This document shows, in pieces, positions 13,960-26,660 of a stretch of DNA of 64,000 nucleotides. Numbering within the stretch: position 1 is the first letter of the stretch; each line of letters opens with the position of its first letter. The position numbers and the translations under genes were made by a program. The notes under the pieces were generated by a model. The model did not search any database and had not been told where the DNA came from. It worked only from the letters and a program-made list of their open reading frames with translations. Origin of the DNA: Ailurus styani (lineage: Eukaryota > Chordata > Mammalia > Carnivora > Ailuridae); the NCBI GenBank assembly GCA_002007465.1, contig LNAC01000032.1, positions 8,734,519-8,798,518 of the forward strand, in the 5' to 3' direction.

Positions 13960-15560
13960 TATCATGTCATTTCATGGGTATAAGTTACAATTCTAAACGA
14001 ACGTCATCTGCTGGTCAGCAGCGTCTAGTAAGACCTTCCCTTCCGAAGAAACCCCTCAGGAGAGCCTATGGTTAAGACTCAAGATCTCAAGTGGCTACAT
14101 TCTAAGTTCAGAGGAAAGTTGGAGCTGTCATTAGAGAGAGAATAGGACTGTGCAGTCCTTTATAACCACTACACCTTCGTGGAGCCCAGAGAAGGGACAA
14201 GGCAGTGCTGTTCCTCCTGGGACTGAGAGGGCCCCCCAAGTCTATCCCCTTCCTGGAGTCATGAGACAGACCCAAAAGACCTGCTTGTGAAGTCTGCTGG
14301 TGCCTACAAGAATGTGTGAAGTCTAAGCATCTTGTTTCCTCGGAAGATGTTTTTTTGAACTGCCAAACCACAGTTCCTCTCTGGCCTAAGTGAACAGCCC
14401 AGAGGGAGGAGGTGAGATGACTGTCTAAAAGTCAGAGAATATGGCAAGTTTGTTCCTTTTTGCTCCTATTCCCACTCCTATAAATACTAAATACAACCTT
14501 GGTCTTTTTATGCCTCGAGAAATTGAAACTCCTAAAACCCGAAGTCCACTTATAATAGAGTCCACAATCTAAAATATCTTATTATTATGGAATATGGGGA
14601 TTTTTAAAAAATCACAGTTATTTTTAAGGAAATTAACTGTACTGCCCCATTGTGTCAAGCCTGACATCTGGGAGAGTGGAGGAAATTTGCCTTGTACACT
14701 TCCATCCATTCGTGAGCCAAAATATCTTGAATTCTCTGGTCCATTTTGCAGATATTGTTGTTTTCTGTTTAAGAGACTCGCCAATGTGATGCTGCTTTCC
14801 TGTTGTCCCCAGAGAGGACAGGTGGCTGAGACACCTGTCCACCTGCTCAGAGCCTGCCAGGCTTGGCCCTCCCTCCCCACCTCACAGATGGCTGGCAACC
14901 TGAGGAGATTCCTCTTTCGGGCACAGCTTTCTCCCTCTTATCTGAATATTCTCCTCACTGTGAGAGATGAGATTTTCTTCTTCCTTATCTCCCTAATTCA
15001 TTCCACCTAGGAAATGTAAGCATTTTCAAAACTTGGGTGCTTGCTACAGTATTTTGTGAGTCTTAATTGAAAATGTACTTCCAATTTAAAACCCTTTTTT
15101 CAAGAGTTGTCTCTAGCTCAATGTTTTCATTGAAAATGGGATTTTCCAGTTTTCCTCTCCCAAAAGATTCTGCTTATAGATGTCTAGTATCATCAGTGTG
15201 CGCTTTCAGGCCTCATGGTATATGGGCTCTGTTTTACTTAGAACTGCTGACTTTCTTCTATTTGAATATCCTTTCTTTCTTTTCTCCTATGAAATTTTTT
15301 TCCCCTTGATATGTTCAATTATCTGATTCCTCTCGAAATCTCTTCCCCTAAGAAAGTAATTCTGATTATTCCTGACACCACCTTACTTTGACTTCAATTA
15401 ACATTGTACTGAACCAACTATGCATAGTATTAATAAGCACCATCTTGATATGCCCCCTTAGCATATTCTTATGGTTGTTTTGCATATGCAAAGCTTGGGT
15501 ATCAAAATAAACTTTAAGTTCCTCTGGGAAAAATACGGTTTTCTGTTTTTGCTTAGCTCC
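13960..15560. other. G+C-richer, repeat-poor intron block
   Basis: No recognised interspersed repeat for about 1.6 kb, higher G+C than its surroundings, and several incidental open frames in both directions (longest 14594-15010 +, 138 codons) whose peptides I do not recognise. No splice-bounded coding pattern or domain was seen. Confidence 0.4.
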
Positions 15561-15577
15561 TAATGAAATACATGCTT

Positions 15578-15787
15578 GAGGTGCTTGGGTGGCTCAGTCT
15601 GTTAAGTGTCTGCCTTCAGCTCAGGTCATGATCCCAGAGTGCTGGCATTTAGCCCCCTGTCAGGCTCCCTACTCAGTGGGGAGCCTGCTTCTCCCTTTCT
15701 GTCAGACTGCCGCTCTCCCCGCTTCTACACTTTCCCTCTCTCTCTTTCTCTCAAATAAATAAATAAATAAATAAAATCTTAAAAAAG
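15578..15787 (+). mobile_element. CAN-SINE
   Basis: Head gaggtgcttgggtggctcag, tail of four aaat repeats then aaaatctt. Flanks share a diverged atgctt(g/a)a(g/t)g duplication. Confidence 0.9.
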
Positions 15788-18251
15788 TAGATGCTTAATG
15801 AATGTTTATTGAGGTAAACAGTTCATTGGTTAGTAAGCTACTTATGCATTTACAATAGAATATTATGAAATTCTGGGGTCAGTGCAAATAGAAGAAATCA
15901 ACAGAGACACGTCATCATATAATAATTGTTATTTTATTTTAATCAATAAAAAATTAACTGTATTTAATTTGGTTAGCAATAAACCAAAACGAATTTTGCT
16001 TTGTTAGAGAAGGATCACTGTTAGTGAAAGATTGTTTTGATAAGATACTGATAATCGAAAGGAGTTAGTGTCTTGTATTTCGTGAAGGTGCTGTTTTGAT
16101 GGGAATATAGCAAGTGGTACTCTATTGTATTTTTTTATGTGTTTGTTTCATTATATTCATATATAAATATATTTTATTTTTATATCAATTTTTAGCATAT
16201 TTGTATATATTTTCAATATATTTTAATATATATTTTTTTGGATGAGTGAGGAAAAATTGAAATTTTCAACTTAAACTTCACTAAGATTATTTATTAATAA
16301 AGAAGGTAATAGGGTACCAGTTGAATAAGATTTTATACTAGCAACTATTGACAAATTACTATGAAAAAAAAGGCCCTCTCACCATTTATAAAATCCCAAT
16401 TTATACATTACTATCACATGCAATATTAAAATGTGAATCTATATTCATTAGAAACTATGATGCATAGGGGATAAGCATCTACAAATGATAACTGAACAAT
16501 TGACAGTTATTTTATTTCAATATAAAATATAGATAAAGTTTTTAAAAGCTTGAGGAAATGGGAATGTATAGGAGGTGGCACAGTATGAAGACAATGTGAA
16601 TTAGTGGGAATAATACATTAAAAGATACTAAAATATAAAATTACCTACTTTACCTTTAATTCCATAGATTAGTTAATCTAGGTTGTGAAATTATTACCTA
16701 ATAATGGTACTTTGAGGGTTATAAGACCATTTAGTACTAAGCATTTTGTATATACTCTATATATTTCTAAAGAAATCACTCTTTTACTTCCCTAAAGAGC
16801 TTAAAACTTTCTTCTGAAATTTTGTTTATGGTTAAAACTCACAAAGTAAATATTTATTCCAATGGTTCAAAGGGAAACTTTAGAATTGCTTCTGTCAGAA
16901 GTGTATTCCACGTGCCCAAATAGAATTGGGGGAAAAAAAAAGATTTTTCTATATTACATAATACAGAGTGCTCATTTAGGAATTAAAGCACCTTGCTTAG
17001 TAATTGGTATTATGATCTTTTGAAACCAACTTAAACTCATACATTTTCTAAGCTGTAAAATGTTGTGATTCTGTTACAGTGGGATATTTTTTAAAGTTCT
17101 TTTGAGGTCTCAAGTTTTATAATTCTGAGTTACTGTCATTCAGTGTTCGTGTTGATCTAGAGAAACCAAGAACTATCCTCTCTAGTAGTGGTTTTCCAGG
17201 GGACCTTACACGTAGACTTGGTAGGGGAAAGATAATTGGCGAGATAGCTTCTCATTATGAGGATGAATGAAACTAACTTTTAGAGACCCCTTGGGAGTTA
17301 CTTAGAAAATGTAATTACAAAGCATGTCAAGAAGATTGGAGTAGATGACCTAATCATTTGAAAAGAGGAGAAAATATGGTAGTTGGTTTTTTCATCCATA
17401 AGCTGAATTTTCAAAGTTCTCATGATTTCTATAATTAAAATAGTTATTTTATTTTAAATCCCCATCTTGCTTCATCCTTTCGAATCATAAGAAACTAAGT
17501 GTCATAGTACCTCTTGTGCTTTCTCAGCTGGTGGATGGGTATAGGATGGAATCAGAACATAATGCCATCTGTTTCTCTTACAACATCCTAAGAGCAGCAC
17601 TATCTGGTTGGGCATAAACAAAGATGTGAAACACAGTCCCCTTGTTAAATTTATCTTTAATTACTCTGGAGATAAAGAAAAGTGAAATGCTACCTAATTA
17701 TGTCTTGTGACAAAAAAAATATTTCAGAATAAGACATTTTCCTCAATAGTTTATTATGATATCAAATCAGACCTAAAAGAAATTTATAGAAAATGCTGTA
17801 AAAACATAACTGGTGGTTACTCGCATCACAGTCCATAAAACTTTCAACAGTGGCAGTTAGAATAATTCTTTCCCACTGTATAAGAAGAGAATATTTCTAT
17901 TTGCAGAATTTCCCAACTGAGTAAATCTCTATTTTTTATTTTTCAAATATAAATAGCTGTAGTAGATTGGAAATTGCTTTCAGAGCTTTAAAAGTCTAAA
18001 CATTTTACGAATGTTTATTGATGGACATATTTTATATGTATATATATATAATGTATATGACAAAATTATTGTATGTTTTAAGAAAGAAAACAGTGAGGTA
18101 TTTTGTCTGTTTCCTTATCCTAGGAACATGAGGGCAAAACATCTGTGCATCTAGTGACTTCTACCCCTTTAATATCATACCCCGTCAAAGGCAGAGCAGG
18201 CAGAGCAGAAGTATGTGGCTTTGCATAGAAACAACTTCCCATAGCAAGATC

Positions 18252-18510
18252 TGTGGTGGTTAAGAGTATCTTCTCTGGATTCGAAGGGGCCTGGATTAAA
18301 ATTCCAACTGTTACTTCCCACTGCATCATGCGGACAAGTTGCTTATCTTTTTTGAGCCCAGTGTCTTCATCTGTACAATGGTGATCATATGAATGTGGGC
18401 ATCATGGTGTCTTCTTAGGATTAAAGGAGCTAATTCACAGAAAATGTTTGCATGGACCTGGCACACAGTGACACTCAGTATTTTCAGGAGTGGTTTGTCA
18501 GTCATTGCCA
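18252..18510 (+). repeat. MIR SINE, nearly full length
   Basis: Follows the MIR consensus from gtggttaagag through ctctggattcga, ..gacaagttgcttatct, gtcttcatctgtacaatgg, to ggcacacagtgacactcag. Sense orientation. Confidence 0.88.
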
Positions 18511-18695
18511 AAGGAGGGCATTATCTCTGTTGGACAATCTGAAGAACTAATAATGGAGACATTAATGAGCGCTACTGGATTAAGATTTTACTGAGGGAAA
18601 TCAGTGGCCAAACGTGTAGCAGTCTGGTGAGGACAAGGCTTGCAGTACATCCCAATCCCAATCTTACCACACCAGTGTTTAAAAACATGCCTACT

Positions 18696-18893
18696 TCCCC
18701 TGAGTGGCTCAGTCGGTTAACCATCTACCTTTGGCTCACGTCATGATCTGGGTCCTGGGGTGGAGCCTGATGCAGGCTGACGCACTTGCTCACTGGGGAG
18801 TCTGTTTCTGTTTTCCTCTGCTAATCCCTCTTGCTCATGCTCTCTCTCTCTCTCTCTGAAATAAATAAATAAAATCTTTAAAAAAATTTTTAA
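18696..18893 (+). mobile_element. CAN-SINE
   Basis: Degraded head ccctgagtggctcagtcgg, tail gaaataaataaataaaatct. Target duplication aaaaa(c/t)(a/g)tgcct(a/g)ct on both sides. Confidence 0.9.
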
Positions 18894-19019
18894 ATTAAAA
18901 ATGTGCCTGCTTGTAGTTAGCCACCAGTCATTTTATGGATGTGAACTCACTGATCTCACATGATGTCTTCAAGAGGTCAGAGACATCGGTAATCATAAAA
19001 ATGGGGACTTGCTGTTTAA

Positions 19020-19440
19020 TTCAGCTGGTGTCCTCTCATTCTCCATTCCACCCATTTCAGCATCATTTTTCCTACAGTAGAATTTCTATTTGGTCACTTT
19101 CCAGGCTCCCCACTGACTTATTAATAAAGTCCCAAGTCCCTGGTTTGGTATTGAAGGTCCTTTATGATCTGCCTCCAGTACTGTGCCAGACAAGGCCCAC
19201 TATGTCCTTTTATAGCATAGAGCAATCCAGCCAAACACAGCTGTTTGCGATTCTCTCAATTACCTCTCACTTCCCCTCCAGACCTTTGGCCATGCCCCTT
19301 CCTCTAGGTGTGTGGACATGCTACTTATCTTCAAACTCTAGCTCCTACATCAGCTCTCTCAGAAAGGAGTCCTTGCTCAACCCTGCAGGGCGGTCATCCT
19401 TTATCTTGTAAACTCTTGCCCAATTTCCTGTCCAGTAGCT
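19020..19440 (+). repeat. L2 LINE fragment, sense
   Basis: Shows the L2 3' region order: ttccaggctccccactgac, aataaagtcccaagtccc, ggtcctttatgatctgcctcc, ..agacctttggccatgcccc, ..agaaaggagtccttgctcaac. The 158-codon open frame here lies in this repeat and is not a gene. Confidence 0.8.
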
Positions 19441-20169
19441 TTCAAATTTTCAGCTGGAATCACACTAGGAAGCATATTTTGCACTGATGCATGTTTTATT
19501 CAAATACACTTACACACACACATGCATGCATGTGAAATTCATGAAACAACCCTTACCCTCATTAGTGGCAGTATCCCTCTAATTTTTTTCTCTTTCATTT
19601 GGCAAAAGCTCTGATTGCAGTCTACTAAGTAGATCTTAATTACTCTTGTATCATAACCAAAACAGTGATCCACATTCCCCATACAGAATATCCTTCATTA
19701 CTTGCTGTGTATAGGCATCGTGTTCCTTACCAGACTCAGAGCTACTCACAGGTAATACCATGTAGTACAATATAGAGTCTTTTATTAGATCTAATCATAC
19801 CTTTCACGTTAGTTATCCAGTAAGTGTTTGTGGAAGAGAAAAAGGAAAAAAGGAAGGGAGGAAGGGAAAGAAGAAATAAGAAAAAAGAAAATCAACAAAG
19901 ATGTTGATTATATCCAGAAATTGACGTTGTCACTATTTAAGAAGTCGACAGATAGGGATCATTTAAGTTATTTGCAGGTGAATTTTCCAGTCAGAGTGGC
20001 ATGTCCTTCTTTGAATAACTTTCTTCAACTTCAGTTTAAACTTAGAAATCAGTGTTACATCATAGACTCCGGGATGAAAAGAAAGATCGCGAGAACAAAA
20101 TGACTAAAACAGAAAAGATAACGTTATGCATGGGAGCTGTGTTCCTTCTCCCTGCTGGGGGAGTCGGGG

Positions 20170-20307
20170 CGGGGGGGGGGGGGGGGGGCANNNNNNNNNN
20201 NNNNNNNNNNNNNNNNNNNNNNNNNNNNNNNNNNNNNNNNNNNNNNNNNNNNNNNNNNNNNNNNNNNNNNNNNNNNNNNNNNNNNNNNNNNNNNGGGGGG
20301 GGGGGGG
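20170..20307. other. Assembly gap (104 N) flanked by G runs
   Basis: Unknown bases at 20191-20294. The left flank ends in a long G homopolymer and the right flank begins with 13 G. Probably a G-rich repeat or a polymerase dropout site. The open frames spanning the gap are artefacts. Confidence 0.98.
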
Positions 20308-21791
20308 TGAGAGCAAGGGTGTGAAGTGTATCCAGAGGTGAAAAAAGCTTTTGACTGGATTTCTGTAGAGCCTGTGAAAAGGCACTTCTGTCATTCCTGA
20401 ATGTGCTGAACATATCTGTATGTGTTGAATACATCAAGCGATTTCCGTGTACTGTCTATAAACAAAGAGGGTGCTAAGTGCTAACACTTTCAAGCACCTC
20501 AAGTCTATAAAATGAAACAGGAAGTACATTCTATCTCCTGACATCTTAAATATTGCTTTTCCCTGACGTGCAAGAATATCGTTTTTTCCAGATTCAAAGA
20601 GGAAAATTTGGGGTAAAATTTTAAATTTGAAAAGTCATACTAATGACATGTATTTACTGTAATGACATATCCAGTTTGACTGGGATCGAAACATAAGTCT
20701 TTGTCACTCAAAGTCCATCCTCTTAACTAATGTGCTATACTGTATATACTCTATACAGACAAAGTAGCAACACGAAAACAGTGCCTTCCGTGGATGTGAA
20801 TACGTTGTCCAAGTCCTTTGTGCACGTCTATTTATTTTCTGATCTTCAACACCACAGTGAGTGTATAGAGACAAGACCAACAAATGCAGAATTAAAAGGA
20901 TTCTCTAAAAGCTAATAAGTTCAGTAATATTAAGTAAAACAAATATTTCCATAAATCACTGAGAATTAAGTCCTACATACTTCACTTTGAAAAAATAATA
21001 ATATTTCAATGGGAGTTTTAAGAATTATCATTGAGAATTATCAATTAAGAAATATTGACTTTCTATTGCCAAAGAAGTATTATTAAAAATAAAGATGTTA
21101 TATACATAATAATGTATCACTTCCATTTCGGTGCCTTTGATTGTTAAAATTTAGAGAACTAAATCATTTGGCAATGCAGATTTATGGTGGTTCTATTGTC
21201 AAAAATGTAGGCATGTTGCAATGTTGAATTTCTTTAGAATTTATTGTATTTCTTAAAAAATAAAAAATAAAATTTATTGTCTTCCTTTGGAATATATATA
21301 GAGAAAGAAAGTAGGGGGAAATGCTTTATATCAGGAAAAGATGTACTAATAGTGACATTTTACTACTTAATAATTTCAATGTGCTATGAAAATATTTAGT
21401 AAAACATCCACTGCCCAGAGAATGTCCATTTAATTATTTCATCTGACAATGTTTGTTAACTTGGCTTAGAAATATTGTTAAATTTCACGTTTGTACTTGT
21501 ATTTCTCACTGGTTTTGTCAGCTATCATTTTGTTCCAGAGCTATGGACTGCTTCTGCCGTCTATCTTGAAAATTCATGCCATTGGTGAGAAGCAGATGGA
21601 GATAGTGAATGAATACCGAACTGAAGGCTGAATTCATTACAATTAGAAAATTAATTTCAAATCCATGCCTTACTTACTGGCTTAGCAAGAGTATACATAC
21701 AGTTTATTTTGCTTAAATATACTAGTCTGTTATTTGGCAAAATAAATGTAAACTTTAAAGCAGCTACTTTAACACAGTTTTCTTTTTGCAG

Positions 21792-21914
21792 ATGGTCAAA
21801 ATGAAACCTTTTCTGTATCATCAACAACAATAATTTCTTCAACAAAAGTATCTGTACCAACCCCAACCACAACGTCAAAACCTGTTACAGAATCAACATC
21901 TGGAACATCTATAG
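21792..21914 (+). CDS. EMCN: EMCN exon 2 (presumed): N-terminal mucin segment after the signal peptide
   Basis: The exon is 123 nt with an acceptor ending tttttgcag and a donor g|gtagga, phase 1 at both ends (2 nt + 40 codons + 1 nt). Read in that frame it begins (D)GQNETFSVSSTT and ends ESTSGTSI. 21 of the 40 complete codons are Ser or Thr, and there is an N-E-T sequon near the start. This is the expected position of the first mucin exon of endomucin: the mouse protein also resumes with Asp-Gly right after its signal peptide. The split Asp codon needs a G from the upstream exon. It acts as an extracellular O-glycosylated stalk. The donor is weaker than that of the later exons. Sequence identity to orthologues is low, as usual for mucin domains, so the call rests mainly on synteny with the following exons, phase and composition. 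Confidence 0.85.
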
Positions 21915-22989
21915 GTAGGATTAACTCTTAGTGAAATTTACTCTAACAGATAAAATTAGTAGCATCTATATAATTTGATCACTGAAAAATAATTTGAGAT
22001 CTTGTATCTGTTGCTATGAAGGTCTGTGCTATTTCACTATTTTGAAACTTATGTGTTATTTTGGGTTGAATACAGAGCCCTGGGGTCACAGTGGGGTTTT
22101 TTGATGATATCCCTTTGGATCATTTCCTGTTCGAGAATAATCCTATTGTGAATGTTACATACACAAAGTTTATTTTTAGAGAATAAAAAAATCCCCATTT
22201 CCTTAGTCATAAAAATATGTTTCTAAATATTCCAATTGTCCACTTACGCAGCACCATTAACAAGATGAAACTGTATTAATAGCACACGATCTTGTTAGTT
22301 ATATTGGCCTGCTAATAGATTTAATTTGTGAGGTTCGGTAACAATGTCATCATTGTTGTTACTGGACTGAGTGTCAACGACATCATGTTTTATGGTTTTA
22401 GGTATTCTTACCATCTATGAAAAGTAAAATGAACCATTGGGGTCATTTAATTAAAAACCCAAGAGGTTATCAATCCAATGCATACTGCATTGTCCATCCT
22501 GCAACACACATAAAATGAGACATATCATTCAGGTTCTATAATCAATAGAGAGAGAAATATAGAATTATTTGTTTACTGCTTATGGGCAGAAACTCTGGTT
22601 GGAATCCTAAGGTCACAGGAATTCTTCCAGCTCTCTTCCTTGCCTTTCCACTGACTCCTCATTTAATTTTCATTATAAGATCAAGTTCAAAGAAAATGTA
22701 GAGGACCAGTGAGGGCTGGTTCACGAGACTTAATGAGGGTGGTGATCCTCAAAGAAAAAGGGTCTGGTGAATATAGTTGATTATTTCTGAAATGGCAATT
22801 CTAAGATGAAACCAAACCAATTCTCCTAGAATCTGTGTACCAAACTGGGAGAAAGCTTTACACAAAGAGGGCTGCACAGGGGATTTTGTTCCCAGAATTT
22901 GATAGCACCTCTATCACCAACCAAGGGAAATTCCAAATGACACAGTCAAAGAAGTCAGGGACCATGGAGACTTCAGCCAATTCCTGCAC

Positions 22990-23042
22990 TGTATTTTTTA
23001 ATTTAATTTAATTTTATTTTATTTAATTTTATTTATTTTATA
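22990..23042. repeat. Low-complexity (TTTTA/TTTA)n tract
   Basis: Runs of aattta and attttatttta; no coding content. Confidence 0.8.
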
Positions 23043-23199
23043 GATAGAAGTTTATTGAGTACACTGCAAGGGAATAAGCAGGCAGGATAGCAAAAGGGAG
23101 ACTGTCTGCCCTTTATTTTTAAAAATTATTTCAACCCTATGTTTTCAGGGTTGAAGCAGAGAGGCATGCTGGTACTTTTACCAATTATAAGCATTTGCT

Positions 23200-23250
23200 G
23201 CTCTCCTCTCTCCCTCTCTCTCTCTCTCTCTCTGTCACTCTCTCTGTGAG
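23200..23250. repeat. (CT)n simple repeat
   Basis: Nearly continuous ct dinucleotides with a few interruptions (tctgtcactctctctgtg). Confidence 0.9.
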
Positions 23251-23751
23251 TTGCCAGCTGTGTTCTTGGCATAAAATTGCATTATTTGGTAAAAGCATGT
23301 TACTTTTGTAATCAAAAACATCACCCCAGAAAAACCAAGATAGAGAAGGTAGGTACTAGTACTGCATGCTGACTCAAAGGGTTGAAGTTTTGCAATTTCC
23401 ACATTAATCTTTGGAACTTATGCTTTCTCAATGAGACGATTCCTAGCCCTGACCACAGTGACCTGTGGTGAATAACAATATCAAATTAACACAGACCCTA
23501 ACCATTATGTTAAGTGACCATGAAAGGGAGAGGTGGAAGCTTCAGTGAAGGAATTCAGGCAGAACTGTCATTTCTGATGCCCTGAAGGCATCTTACCTGC
23601 CCAGCTTGGAAGGCAAACTATCTACCCACTCATATAAACTGAGGAGCCTACCCTAACAACTAACAACTCCACCCACTGGTGGCTCCTGTAGTGGGTTACT
23701 GAAGCCCCTTATCTGAAACAAGTCGTTTGGGAAAACACTTGAAATCGGAGG

Positions 23752-23780
23752 ACACACACACACACATACACACACGTACA
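23752..23780. repeat. (AC)n microsatellite
   Basis: acacac run interrupted by acat and acgt. Confidence 0.9.
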
Positions 23781-24082
23781 TAGCCTCCTCGTAATTTCTC
23801 TTCTGGGCACTTCACTGTCTTATATAACTCAGTTAACCAAAACTAAATTCCAGTCTATGTTCTTCAAAAGTTCTCTCAGATGAGTTTTAAATTATTCACA
23901 TTCAATTATACAAATTGTAATAGGCCAGTGCTTTACTTTTTATTACTTTTTATTACGAAAGTGTCCAGATGTACCTGCAGTAAAGAGTACTATAATTAAT
24001 CCCCCATATGCCTATCTCCCAGAATCAATGATTATCAAGATTTTACCATATTTGCTTCATTTCTCGTTTCCTTTCTCCTCCC

Positions 24083-24150
24083 CCCTCCCTTGTTCCCTCC
24101 CTTGTTCCCTCCCTTGTTCCCTCCCTTGTTCCCTCCCTTGTTCCCTCCCT
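24083..24150. repeat. 12-bp tandem repeat, unit ccctcccttgtt
   Basis: Five or more consecutive near-perfect copies in a pyrimidine-only strand with regularly spaced tgtt. On the + strand it encodes an artefactual Pro-Cys-Ser-Leu repeat. Confidence 0.92.
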
Positions 24151-24198
24151 TCCTTCCTTTTCCTTTTTCTCTTTTTTTCATTTGGTCGTCAAGTGATC

Positions 24199-24381
24199 TT
24201 TTTTAAAGGTTTAGTTATTTATTTGAGAGAGAAAGAGGGGGGAGCAGGAGGGGCAGAAGGAGAGGGAGAGAATCTCCCGCAGACTCCCTACTGAACTTTA
24301 CGCAGGGCTCGATCTCACGACCCTGAAACCATGACCTCAGCCGGAATCAAGAGTTGGACCCTTAACCGACTGAGCCACCAA
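24199..24381 (-). mobile_element. CAN-SINE, antisense
   Basis: ttttttaaaggtttagttatttattt at left, and cagggctcgatctcacgacc and cttaaccgactgagccacc at right, the complement of the SINE body and head. Confidence 0.92.
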
Positions 24382-24863
24382 CCGACTGAGTACAATGTGT
24401 CTGAGCCCAGACACCATGGTCATTAGACACAATAAAAGTATTTACCAAAAAATAAATAAATCAAACATGGGGAAAATCTTTATTGTTTTCTTTTAAGGCT
24501 TTCCATCCAGATATTCTTGTTTAAAAGTCAAAAGACACTTGATTTAATAGTGCTTATGCTACCTAAAACATGTAAATTTTCTTTCTCTTGACAATGGCAG
24601 AAATTCCATCATTAGAAAAGTGGAAAATGTGCTACTGAGATGGGAACTCTTCTTGTAGTGACATAGCAACAGTGGCAGAGGAGACTAATAGCTTTGCTTG
24701 AAGCAGGGCTTGCTTTCAGAGGTTTACCCAATCAGAGAGATGGGACCTGATCTCTTCCCAGCTATGCACCAAGTGCACTGCCCTTTTGTTCAAAGGTCAA
24801 GTGGCCAGAGTTAACATCAGCACTTGGCAGACACTGAATGTCATCATCATGAGATGAACTTCT

Positions 24864-25102
24864 TTTTTTTTTAATAAACACTTTATTTTATTTTATTTAT
24901 TTATTTGTAAAGATTTTATTTATTTGACAGAGAGGGAGAGGGAGAAAAAAAACACAAGCAGGCAGAGCAGGAGGCAGAAGGCGAGGTAGAAGCGGACTCC
25001 TGCTTTTAGCAGAGAGCCCGATGCAGGACTCTATCCCAGGACTCTGGGATCATGCCCTGAGCGGAAGACAGATGCCTAACCAACGGAGCCACGCAGGCAC
25101 CC
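24864..25102 (-). mobile_element. CAN-SINE, antisense, long T-rich tail
   Basis: Left end tttttttttaataaacac then ttatttatttatttg. Right end ggagccacgcaggcacc. A perfect 16-bp target duplication catgagatgaacttct at 24848-24863 and 25103-25118. The extra T/A-rich stretch suggests a complex poly(A) tail. Confidence 0.95.
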
Positions 25103-26660
25103 CATGAGATGAACTTCTCAGATAGAAAAATAACCTGAAATATCATTCTTAAAACACAATTATTATTCAGTTTGGTTTTTAAAGCATTTAATAGTCAACC
25201 TTTTTTTAATTAGCTGAATTAATTTGTCAGCACTGATATTTTGCATTTCTGATACTAAACAGATGTTCGGTTTCTGCTGAGGTCAGTAGAGGAGCCCAAT
25301 GTTTTTGTCCATCTCTTCCATATAGGGTGCCAGGCACGGTGATATTTACAATGTACATTGTCTCTAAAAACTAAGATAAAACTGCAAAGAAGGAACTTTT
25401 AAAAGGCAGTCTTGTAAGTTTTCTCATATTAGTGGGAAAATAGGTTTGGGTACCACATTTTTTCCATATCTTTCTTCTTTATTTCACTCTCTTTATATAC
25501 CTTAGTGAGTCTGAATTAAAATTGACTTACCTGGGATATCTTTGTACAAGATTTTTTGGTTTTTCCTTTTCATGGAATTTTGAAATGATAAAGTTGGCAT
25601 TTTGCTTTTAGTTTATACTCACAAGATATAAAATGTTTACAAATTAGGCATTTTCTTGAAACCCTGATGTCCTAAATGGAACTAAACAAGGGTCCAAAAG
25701 ATTATTTTGGAAAATGTTATGGATGATAGTTTACTAAAAATTTTACAGAGTACAATTATGATATTTTAATGATTTAATCTTTTATAAATATTTGTTGACA
25801 CAAAATTATATAATATCCCTAAATATATATGGCTATAGTATTCTCTTATTGTTCATATTAAATTCAATGTATTTCTTTTATTAACTGGAATAAGTACTTA
25901 ATCATTGGTTATACATAAAATTAACAGAAATCACAATCTTTATTAATTAGTGTGATATTTTACTTTTGCACTAATAAGGATGCATCTATACTTCCAAATT
26001 TCAACATATTTATTAGCACATAAAAATTTCATTATAAGTTACATGTTGAATGCTTATCCATATTTGAAAATGAATATCATACATTAACAATAAGTCTAAA
26101 ATAATTGTGTTCTGTTTCTCCGATAGATATAGTAACTTGATTAGATACGATGATCATGGTCATGATCACAGGATCACTGTTTTCACACAAGCTCAGGAAT
26201 GCCAGAAATGGAGAGCCATTTAGCTCTTCAGTTTTCCAAAGACCAAAGCTGAAATTGAGGCCAAATAGATTTGGGCTGAATGCTGGGACCAAAAACCAAA
26301 TTTGTAACCTACCTTCCCTCTATCACACTTGAAGTCAGGATAGCTATAAAAGAAAAGGGTCAAAGGCTTCAGAAACTCAAGAATTGCACACACTTAATAC
26401 TTCTTCTATTTATATTCATGATTATTATTATATGTATCCTAATTATTTTCTGTAATCATCTCTATTCTTGAATTTTCAAGTGAAATAGGAAACATATCCC
26501 AGTGAAACATGTGAAACAAAGTAATTGTAAAAATTCAATTCAGCCTGTTCTTGGTACAAAGAATGCCAAAAGTAGTGCTGAAGTGAAAACAAATTCATCA
26601 CATCCGGCTGGAAGGGACACTTCGTTTGCATCATTACACCTTCACCCTAAGATGGCGTTC

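Larger units (their letters stand above)
1..21791 (+). other. Presumed EMCN intron 1 (or upstream flank): no coding exon found
   Basis: I looked for a signal-peptide exon (Met, hydrophobic Leu-rich run, phase 1 end followed by GT) and saw no convincing candidate, so this is either the 3' part of intron 1 or includes 5' flank. 1-1280 is AT-rich single-copy-looking DNA with no recognisable repeat. 8000-10300, 10530-12740, 15790-18250 and 20310-21790 are also AT-rich without elements I can name. 12743-13240 starts with a hAT-like terminal sequence (ggggtcctcaaact) but I could not find the other end. 13960-15560 is richer in G+C and free of obvious repeats. Confidence 0.6.

Noticed and set aside
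14594..15010. 138-codon + strand open frame
   Set aside because: No recognisable domain, no splice-bounded context, overlapping open frames on the other strand; typical of a G+C-richer intron block.
18935..19411. 158-codon + strand open frame
   Set aside because: It lies within a recognisable L2 fragment.
20052..20437. Gly/Pro-rich open frames across the gap
   Set aside because: They are produced by G runs and unknown bases.
24028..24294. Pro-Cys-Ser-Leu repeat protein
   Set aside because: Direct translation of a 12-bp minisatellite followed by an antisense SINE.
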